Below, in pieces: positions 1 through 7,555 of a stretch of DNA of 28,087 bases; the stretch's first letter is position 1; every line of letters begins with the position of its first letter. Origin of the DNA: Haplosporangium gracile (taxonomy: Eukaryota > Mortierellomycota > Mortierellomycetes > Mortierellales > Mortierellaceae). Below the pieces are notes generated by a model that was not told where the DNA came from, ran no database searches, and saw nothing but the letters and a program-made list of their open reading frames with translations. Location: positions 1-28,087 of the forward strand of contig JAAAUF010000047.1 in assembly GCA_015499985.1 (NCBI GenBank), given 5' to 3'. A program made the translations under genes and the position numbers.

Positions 1-16
1 TTTCTTGGATAATATT

Positions 17-337
17 TACTTGGCAACCCGGGTTGTTCGTTTCATTTGACAACCCGCTGGCGCTTCTTTACTAAGTCTATGTGAGCTCGACGGACTCCAG
101 CTGATAAAAAATAAAGTAAATTGGAAGAGGAGTCCCGTAAAAAGAGGGGATAATAAGGAAATGTCAAGCAATTATCCTTCAAAGGTCAGGGCTTTTTTAT
201 ATGGATTCAAGTTAATATAAAGCTAAGTAAGCCGATGAGAAGTCTTGCATTAAGAAGACCGGAGTCGTTTTACATGGATTGAGCACAGGAGGCCAGCGGA
301 TTGTCAAAAAAAAACGAACAACCGGGGTTGTCAAGTA
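17..337. mobile_element. MITE-like element with long terminal inverted repeats and TA flanks
   Basis: The left end (17-63) reads TACTTGGCAACCCGGGTTGT and onward. The reverse complement of 291-337 reads TACTTGACAACCCCGGTTGT and onward. The two arms match over about 47 bases with some five substitutions and one single-base indel, down to the inner GACAAYCCGCTGG block. The outermost TA on both sides looks like a target-site duplication, leaving an element of about 317 bp (19-335). The interior has no meaningful open reading frame, so it would be non-autonomous and moved by a transposase encoded elsewhere. TA duplication suggests the Tc1/mariner group, which is an inference. Within the ends, CAACCCGGGTTG is itself palindromic. 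Confidence 0.75.
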
Positions 338-707
338 GATTTTTTTTTTTTGTAGGATTAGGAGATAGGAGGGAGGAAAAGAGAAGGAAGGGAACCTGGT
401 GCTTGAGAAAAAGAACAGTGGCGGCGCGAGAAAGCACGAAGGGTCAGATATGTATGTATCTTCATTAGACTGACAGAATGTCGTTGAAGATGTTTTTTTC
501 TTAAGCGGCAACTGTCGCGGTTCGTCGAAAGAAAAAAAAAATGATATCAACGTCGCCGTTGTTCATTCAAATTGTTTTTACATGATTCTTTTTCTTTTTT
601 TTTTTATTTTGAACGCGGAACACTACTCTAGTTCACTGTACGTTCGATACCAATATTGAGATGGGGGGAGGGGGTATGCAAATGCTACTCTCTCCTTCCT
701 TTCCCTC
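338..707. other. Intergenic stretch downstream of the phosphatase gene
   Basis: This stretch contains several homopolymer runs (T runs near 341-351 and 587-605, an A run near 531-541) and purine-rich sequence near 360-420. I see no gene in it. It lies just 3' of the minus-strand phosphatase stop codon, so the part nearest 707 is probably that gene's 3' UTR. Confidence 0.5.
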
Positions 708-3440
708 CTAGCAAGAAGTGTTGGTCCACTTGGCCTTGACAAACTTCAACAACATCGAGTTGCTATTCACATCACTTCTATAAATGCCTGTCGCATAAGT
801 GTTAGCGGGATCCAACTCCTTCAAAATAGGATTGACCAAGTTGGTAAAGAACGATAGCCAAACAATATCAACCAGATCCGTATCTTTCAATCCCGTGGGC
901 AAGGGAGACGAGATATAGTTGGGGGCAGGGACGTAAGGGATGGAAAAATGGGCCCAGTCATCTCCGCCGTAACCGTAATCGTCCTTGGTCACATATCCGG
1001 GGGTCAGGGTTGCGTTGCTGGCGTAGGCGGGGAGGGGGATGTCGTCACTGCGCTTCTGAAAGGGGGCGCCGTTGAGGGCGGTAAGCATCTTGGACGCGAT
1101 GCTATTGGGGACGGTGGCGTAGACAAAGTCGTTGAGGAAGGGCGAGACGACGTAAGTATCGTCGAGAGTGAAAGGACCCTTGAAGAGATCGAAGCGCAGA
1201 GAACCAGAGTTGACAATGACGACTCCAGGATAAGGACGCGAAGCGTTGACAACAGCTGTAGTGAGAACCTCATTGGTGACCAGGTTCAACAGCGACCGGG
1301 CGTCGGTGTAAGGGTAGCGGGCAAGGTAGTAGTCTTGGGGAGCACATCCAATGGTGTTGGACAAGTTCAAGGTCTTGCGCGCCTTGGTAATCTCCTTGGT
1401 AATGCTACGGCCCTTCCAGGTATCAAACTTCTGTTTAGGGTGGGCGAGGGAGTGCTTCTTGTAGGTGTAGATGTTGGTGTCGAGGTACCGACGAGTAACG
1501 GTCAAGTTCTTGCCAACACAGTTGGCCTCAACCCTGCAAGCACGGTCACGGATTCCATCAACCGACAACCAACCCAAAGTCTCCATAAACCGGCCGCTAG
1601 CAAGACCAAAAGCACGGTTATCATAGACCGTGAAATCACGAACGTGCAAATGTCCTCCAAGAACAACAATGGGCTTGGAAGGGTGAGCGGCACGAATAGC
1701 CTGGACGACAGCGGTGGCTTCGGCCCAACGGACAGGGACATGTCCGACGATGAGGTACATGTCGACATCCTCCTTGAGGGATTTCTGGAACCAAGGCAGA
1801 GTGACCGTGAAGTTGGAGGGTTCGACGATGGTGTTGTTGGCATTACCATTGAAGTTGAACAAGAATCCGTAACTCATCACACGAGCTAATATGGTTTGAT
1901 GTTTAAGTTGAGGTTGAAAGAGAGGAAAAGGAAGAATGCGGGGTTAGGCAATAGTATTCTGTTGGTATGTTGTTCTCAATGGGTAAAGGCTAACAAATCA
2001 AAAACACCGAAGGCATGCATGCATGTATGTGTGAAAACAAAAGAGAGAAAAGGAGGGCGAGACTTACTTCCGAACTTCAGGCGGAACTTGTTATACAAGT
2101 TTCCAATAGGAACGGTTTTGTTGGTCAAGCTATCCTTGATGAAGACGTTAGAGGTCTACACCATTATCATCAGCGACCGAAAGAAAACAAAGAAGGAAAC
2201 AAAGAATGGAATGCACAAAGAGTTAGCGTTGTACCCTTGTCTATGTAGCACAAAAATAGGAAAATGGGGACATAAAAAACAAAACAACACATAAAGAAAT
2301 ATGTGAGAAGAATACATACCAAGTAACGCTTGCCCCAGCCGGGAACAAAGTGGCGGTAGGTGTTCTCAGCAACGTCGCTGACGTAGAGCTCATGGTTTCC
2401 AATAGCTAAAGCATCGTCTATTATACATGTTCCAAGAAGGAGAGGGAAAGGGCAGCGGGTAGATGGTCAGCGACAGTAATGATTGTTCATGCCTCCCTTC
2501 CTACGCCCAGTCTCTGAATCACTCATTCATATGTCCATGTATGCTCGTGCTTGTTGTTATACTCGCTTACAGTTGATCTAGAGAATCGAGAAAGGCAAAA
2601 CGTAAAAAGGTTGTGAGAGAAATGAGCCAAGGGAAATGCAAAAAAAGTGGAAGACGAAAAAAAATAAATAAATAAAGAGTACAAGAGCACATGCACGCGG
2701 AGACAAAGAGCAAGATTACCCATGCAAGGTCCCTCGCCTCTTGCCAGGGTAAAGGATGTGAAAGTGAGGGTATGTACCTTCTGGTAAATGGGTTGAGTGT
2801 ACTGTCCACTGACAGGAGAAGCATCTCCGAGGCCGGTGCCGTCGTGCAAGTCCCCAGAGTCAACGACAAGGAGATCCTTGCGGCGGTGGACGGCCTGCTG
2901 GCGCATGTGATACAAAAACGACGAGAAGTCGCCAAAGTCGGCTGAGTACGACGCCTCCTTCGTGTGTCTATTTGAGGAAAAAAAAATATAGTGCAGCATG
3001 ATGGAAAATGTTAGGAGAGAAAGGAGGCGTCGGATGTGAGTGGGATGGATGTAATGGTGATAGAAGTGTCAAGGCGAAGCATTAAGAGAACTGTTCAGTG
3101 TCAATTGCTGGTGTGAGTGCGGGGGAGATTAACTTACCCAGACAACCATCCGTGGGTGTCTATCATTTAAGAAAAAACACAAGAAAAAGAATCACCAAAG
3201 GATGGTTAGAAGTACGAACGAACAACTGAAACGCGTCTCGAAAATGAAAGAATGCCCAAATGACATACCGGTGGTGTGGATGATGTTGACATCTCCCCAA
3301 GTCAAAGGGCTAAGGTCCACAGGGTTGGGTTGAGGAGCACCAGGCTGGGAACGCTTCTCGATGTGCGAATCATCATCGTGACCATGACCGTGGGCTGCAA
3401 CGGCCACGGCCAACAAGGGCAACAGTGCCAAAAAACGCAT
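708..3440 (-). CDS. Secreted calcineurin-like / 5'-nucleotidase-family metallophosphatase (7 exons)
   Basis: Exons on the minus strand are 3440-3269, 3159-3138, 2967-2778, 2577-2571, 2417-2320, 2155-2068 and 1885-708, all with GT-AG introns, giving 584 aa. Residues 1-16 are a signal peptide, followed by a His-rich stretch and a Glu-Lys-Arg kexin-type site (28-30). Metal-site motifs are in order: DTHGW (58-62), DSGDLHDG (101-108), GNHE (137-140), GHVP (240-243) and GGHLH (269-273). The C-terminal part carries NSGSLR (418-423) and DTYVVSPF (435-442), typical of the 5'-nucleotidase C-terminal domain. It resembles uncharacterised fungal phosphatases of the yeast YHR202W type. It probably hydrolyses phosphate esters in the secretory pathway, vacuole or outside the cell; the substrate is unknown. 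The 7-nt exon is needed to keep the frame into the GNHE region. Confidence 0.92.
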
Positions 3441-3575
3441 TGTTAATAGCTGGATGGGGTAGGAGGAAGAATAGAGGAGAGTGAAGGAAGGAAGGAAGAA
3501 TGGGAGGAGGGGAGATTGGACTAAAAAAATACGACGAAGGAAAAAAAAAGTGGAGCAAAGGGACTGGGATACACT

Positions 3576-3583
3576 CTTTTATA
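3576..3583 (-). promoter_or_regulatory. TATA box of the metallophosphatase gene
   Basis: The minus strand reads TATAAAAG here, 136 bases upstream of the phosphatase ATG at 3440. The spacing leaves room for a short purine/pyrimidine-biased leader. A TATA box is plausible for a regulated secreted hydrolase; regulation itself is not shown. Confidence 0.6.
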
Positions 3584-4041
3584 CATACGCCGCCTGCGAG
3601 GGGACGGGAAGGGTGAGGAGGAGGTTGCTGCTGGTGAGAATTGAGGGACGCACACACGAGTGGATGGAAAAGTAAGAGAGCCTTCTTCTTAGGAAACAGG
3701 TACAGTAGGGGTATCATGGGATCAAAGAACTAAGCCATCCCTTTTAGCACGTTGTTGCACCTGAGACTGGGTGCTGGTGCCTCTAGTCTCTCGTTCTTGC
3801 TTATGCTACAAATGTGTAAGGGATGGAAAGAAGGAAAAAAAAAAACGCTCTCGTATTTTTTTTTCTTATCTTCATCCCACTCTCCATCCTAGTATCTTGT
3901 AAACAGGAAGTCGAGAAGGTCGGCAATGAGGAGGAACAGCATGGTCAAGGAACAATAATAATGGGTACAACGAGACATATCTGTCGACATCATTCATAAA
4001 ACCTTCCGCTTCCCCGCTTATTGTTCCTTGGATTCAGACCA

Positions 4042-4122
4042 TTAGAGGTTCTTTTCTGAACCCACTTTCTTGATAGGGGTGAGTTGAACATCTCCAGCAG
4101 GGTAATTAGCTTTCTGAGGCAT
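4042..4122 (-). CDS. Possible 26-residue microprotein behind a 5'-UTR intron
   Basis: The minus strand shows a good intron, GTAAGG at 4315 to TTTTTTAG ending at 4131, with CTCAC as a possible branch site. Just inside the following exon an ATG (4122) opens 26 codons beginning MPQKANYPAGDVQL and ending in TAA at 4042. An ATTGG (reverse CCAAT) box lies at 4390-4394, about 75 bases upstream of the donor. The pieces look like promoter, non-coding first exon, intron and coding exon. I do not recognise the peptide. It could instead be the last or an internal exon of a different small gene; a membrane-like segment at 3901-3990 could follow by further splicing. Confidence 0.25.
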   Translation of the reverse strand: MPQKANYPAGDVQLTPIKKVGSEKNL

Positions 4123-4700
4123 CAAGAAGACTAAAAAATAACAGACGGGGGATCATAAGTTGGTGAGCAAACGAAAATAAAAAACATCAAGAAACAGCAA
4201 GCAAAAGGGCTCTATTTCTCTACATCCTTCACTCTTCATCCTTGACTATAACCACAGTTCCTTTCTTCCCGAGGAAGAGAACAAGGCCAAAAAGAGTAGC
4301 GAAGGTCTACCTTACATATCCATCAGTCCAATAAAAGAAAATAACAATAACAGAACAGTTAATTGGGCGCTTTGTGTGAACTTTGTTGACCAATGAAAGC
4401 ACCGGTCACGGACGCGTGAAAACGCTCGTTCGCTGTCCCTGTTTTTCTGCGAAATAAAACCTTTCTGACTTTGGATTTCTTTCTCGCAAGTCAGCAACAC
4501 TGAGTCTCTTCTTCTGCTTCTTTCTTTCCCTTCTTGGTGCTCCAGTGGGTGCTATTGTTCAGACCTGTTGGCGCCCGTTCCAGCTCCTGCAGTCCTTTTT
4601 GACACGTTCCATGACAAACCCACGCTTCTGGCTCAAGCGCCCACATGAAATTGTACTCTATCGATGTTTTTTTTGCCCGATGGATGAAGCAGAGGAGTAT

Positions 4701-4777
4701 GACGAGGAGCGCCCACCTAGAGAAGACTACGACGAGGAGCGCCAACCTAGAGAAGACTACGACGAGGAGCGCCCACC
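4701..4777. repeat. 30-bp tandem repeat, 2.6 copies
   Basis: The unit starts GACGAGGAGCGCCCACCTAG and ends GAAGACTAC. Copies lie at 4701-4730 and 4731-4760 (one substitution, at 4743), plus a partial copy at 4761-4777. The period is a multiple of three, so all plus-strand frames stay periodic. The plus frame gives a charged Asp/Glu/Arg/Pro decapeptide, and the minus frame gives a hydrophobic Val/Leu/Trp-rich one. Confidence 0.85.
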
Positions 4778-5029
4778 TTTTCGCGCGATATCGGAAAGTA
4801 AGAATGCCACCCAAGCAGTTCCATTAGATGCGCTTGTTGAACCCCATCGAACAAAAACAAGATCCGGCACTTTTTTCATGGTACAAAGAAGAAACTATCA
4901 AGTGTGTTGTGGTCAATGATTTGCACCCATGATGTATTTTATGTTGGTCCAAATAAGAGGTATTGTACAGAAAAAGAAATAGATAAGGCTATCATACAAA
5001 GTGTTGGGGTAGAAGAAATGATGTCTACT

Positions 5030-7555
5030 TTAATTGAGGAAGAGACGATTGACGGCACGCTTGAACTTAAACATGCCACCTTTCTTCTTGGGCAAGGCCC
5101 CACCAGGTCCGGCAATGCCATGACCCCAGGGTCGGGCCCGGTACTCCTCCTCATCCTCGTCCTCATCTTCATCATCCTCGTCCTCATCCTTAGGTCCCAG
5201 CCGGATGTCAGACTCATGAGGCGCCTCGTACTCATCATCGTAATACTCATAGTCCAACTCATCGTCATAGTAAAACTTGGAGTTTTGTCTCTCCTCGTCC
5301 CAGTTGGGGTTACCCACCCAAGGCGCGGTCGTGATGACGACCTCGGCGGGTGTCGGGGTATAAGGTGCGTCATAGTACTTGGCGTCGTATTCCGGATCAG
5401 AGTTCTGCGTCTGACCCTTGCCATCCTTGCTCAAGGCCTTCTTGGACTGTAGCAACTTCTTCTTGGCCTTCTTGTCCAAGGGTGTGACTGGAGGTGGTGT
5501 TGGCGTACGCTCGATCGTGACAATGGTGATCGTCTCACCAAATATCACCTTGCGAGGGCCCTTGGACTCCTTGGCGCGAGCACGCGCAATGGGTGTCTTG
5601 AGAAGCGCAGACTTAAGGCCACCCGAGGGAGCATACCTCCCAGAGGATCCGTTAGTCGAGAGCGAGGTATGGCTATGAACTCGGGTACGTTCGTCAGTGT
5701 ACGTGGGAGCCTGACTTGAAGAGCGCGACGAGGCGGAAGGAGGAATCGAGGCCGCCTTGTATCCCGAGCTCGCGAAATCAAGTTGAGATGAAGAGCCCTG
5801 CCCCTGCATGCGATAAGGAGTATCCTGCATCGGAGACGATCTGTAGTTGTGTTGTTGTTGCGACGACTTTGAATGGCTCTGATGATGATCTGAGCGCGCC
5901 TGAGGTGGCAGGGACCGACTACGCTCCTGAATTTGAGGATGTCCATGCTGCTCGTGTCTATGTTCTAGTCCAACCGACTCGTGGCGGTGATACAATGAAT
6001 GTCCACCACCCTCTCTATCCTGTCCGTGTCGCGACGACGACTGGCCAGAGTGACCATGGCTAGACGATCTCTCTCTTGTAGTCGTAGGCGTCGATGACGA
6101 TGGCGTGCGGTCGTTGCTGTGAGAGTGTCCTAAATTTGAGCCCGGGACTGGAGGTGCTGCCCTGTGCCGATTCATTGTTGTCTCGACCGCATCTGCAAAA
6201 CTGCTGATATGATGGCCGGAAGACTGGTGGTGGTGATGGTCGAGCGACAGCAATGGTGGCTGGGAAGAGACGCTCTGATTGCTGCTACGATTGCCCGAGG
6301 CATGGTTGTTGTTGTTGTTGTTGTTGTTACTGCTGCTACTGTGATGAACGCGCCTGGAACTGTCCTTGAGACGGGGTTCAGGACGATGCTCTTTCAGATC
6401 TGAAAGTGAGCTATTATTGTGGTTCCATGTTCCAGATTGGGAGCCTTGTTGGGAGGAGGATACAAATGCGGATGCTACACGCGATGAGTGGCCCGGCTCT
6501 ACTGCATCCTTGGGCGGAGGAGGAGGCCGCTTGGTGTATGCTCGCGTGGTAGTTGAGGCTGGTGATTGGCTAGGAGATGAAGAGGGCGTAGCCAGTTTCG
6601 AGAGCGAATCATGACTCTCCCTAGAAGATCCGGTGTGCAGGTACATGTTGAACTTTGCGGTCGCAGGGTTGACTGGAGACGGCATGTAGGATGAAGAAGG
6701 CGACGGAGACGTCCCTGATGCGCTGTTATTCCGACTGCGTGTCCTACTCGAGTCGATCAAAGAATCCTGACCCAGCGATGCAGCCAATGCGGCTACTCCT
6801 GCTCCTGCTCCTACTCCTGCTCCTCGTCTTGGCGGAGGGGCGACGGGGAGAAGAGACGAACGGGAACTGGGTGGTGTGGGCAATTGGTCGTTTGAGGAAG
6901 TCCTCCAGTCTGGAGTCGAGATGGGCGAGGGTGCTCTGGGGGAGGAAGGGTTGTCCTCATCGTCCGAGTTGCAGTACTTGTCGAGAATGTCGCCAAAATA
7001 GCTCTCCTCGTCGTCCTCTTCTACGTTGTTTAATTGCAGGGCTAGTTCCTGATAGGTCCTTGTTGAGGAGACACCCTGGGTGAGACTGACAGAAGGTGGT
7101 CGAGAGGAGGACTTTTTAGGGAGTCGGCGTATGCTCTCCTGGAGTTGTGTTTCAGTCAGGGTCTCGACCTCGTCTGCCGGAGGAATAATTCGAAAGTCTC
7201 GATTCGACCTCCTAATGGGTCTTGGTGGTTCAGGGAGATCCTTGACGGAGGGAGGAATAACCCTGCGGCCATGTTTGAGATTGTTGCTTGGTAGGGATGA
7301 GTGAGATGAGTTGTCGTGTAATGAGATCTGTGAGAGAGAAGAGCCGAGAGATGTTGTTGTTGTTGGATCAGGGGCGGCACGTCGTGCACGCTGTGGTCGT
7401 TGAGGTGGAACATAGCTGCTGTCTGTTGTATTGGATGAAGTTGAGTATCTGTTTGTGTTTTGGCTATAGCTGCTGTTGCTGCTGCTATTGCTGCTGCTGT
7501 TGCTATAATGATGGTGGTGCCTTGCAGCATGCTCTGGAGGATAGTGCCCGGACAT
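5030..7555 (-). CDS. Disordered Ser/Asn/His-rich protein with basic C-terminal tail, function unknown
   Basis: A single uninterrupted frame of 841 codons runs from the ATG at 7555 to the stop at 5030. I recognise no catalytic domain. The N-terminus is rich in His, Ser and Asn; the middle has an eight-residue Asn run and many Ser/Pro/Arg stretches. The most ordered-looking part is the C-terminal quarter: ARAKESKGPRKVIFGE (around 658-674), then TPTPPP, a Tyr/Asp-rich acidic block, a run of Asp/Glu, and the basic-hydrophobic end KKKGGMFKFKRAVNRLFLN. KVIF (669-672) fits the RVxF consensus for binding protein phosphatase 1, so a scaffold or PP1-regulatory role is possible but only an inference. 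The basic tail could bind acidic membranes or nucleic acid. The gene is divergent from the plus-strand gene starting at 10549. Confidence 0.75.
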   Translation of the reverse strand: MSGHYPPEHAARHHHHYSNSSSNSSSNSSYSQNTNRYSTSSNTTDSSYVPPQRPQRARRAAPDPTTTTSLGSSLSQISLHDNSSHSSLPSNNLKHGRRVIPPSVKDLPEPPRPIRRSNRDFRIIPPADEVETLTETQLQESIRRLPKKSSSRPPSVSLTQGVSSTRTYQELALQLNNVEEDDEESYFGDILDKYCNSDDEDNPSSPRAPSPISTPDWRTSSNDQLPTPPSSRSSLLPVAPPPRRGAGVGAGAGVAALAASLGQDSLIDSSRTRSRNNSASGTSPSPSSSYMPSPVNPATAKFNMYLHTGSSRESHDSLSKLATPSSSPSQSPASTTTRAYTKRPPPPPKDAVEPGHSSRVASAFVSSSQQGSQSGTWNHNNSSLSDLKEHRPEPRLKDSSRRVHHSSSSNNNNNNNNHASGNRSSNQSVSSQPPLLSLDHHHHQSSGHHISSFADAVETTMNRHRAAPPVPGSNLGHSHSNDRTPSSSTPTTTRERSSSHGHSGQSSSRHGQDREGGGHSLYHRHESVGLEHRHEQHGHPQIQERSRSLPPQARSDHHQSHSKSSQQQHNYRSSPMQDTPYRMQGQGSSSQLDFASSGYKAASIPPSASSRSSSQAPTYTDERTRVHSHTSLSTNGSSGRYAPSGGLKSALLKTPIARARAKESKGPRKVIFGETITIVTIERTPTPPPVTPLDKKAKKKLLQSKKALSKDGKGQTQNSDPEYDAKYYDAPYTPTPAEVVITTAPWVGNPNWDEERQNSKFYYDDELDYEYYDDEYEAPHESDIRLGPKDEDEDDEDEDEDEEEYRARPWGHGIAGPGGALPKKKGGMFKFKRAVNRLFLN

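Larger units (their letters stand above)
3441..5029. other. Intergenic region with no secure gene
   Basis: About 1.6 kb separate two minus-strand genes. It contains the phosphatase promoter (3441-3720), a possible small minus-strand transcription unit (about 4042-4400), a 30-bp tandem repeat (4701-4777), and, at 4930-5029, the probable 3' UTR of the 841-aa gene. A plus-strand reading frame from the ATG at 4611 (102 codons) spans the tandem repeat and encodes a repeated acidic YDEERPPRED-type unit. It has no recognisable domain and I do not accept it as a gene. Confidence 0.5.

Noticed and set aside
948..1889. Long plus-strand frame of 313 codons
   Set aside because: It is antisense to the last exon of the metallophosphatase, which has clear family motifs. 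The plus-strand translation shows no domain.
3901..3990. Hydrophobic minus-strand stretch CSLTMLFLLIADLLDFLFTRY ending in a stop
   Set aside because: It could be a membrane-segment exon following the 26-codon candidate, but the required donor (GTTCAG) is poor, the acceptor lacks a pyrimidine tract, and I recognise no family.
4611..4919. Plus-strand frame of 102 codons over the 30-bp repeat
   Set aside because: It is open mainly because the repeat period is a multiple of three. It has no recognisable domain, intron or promoter, and the minus frame is equally open.
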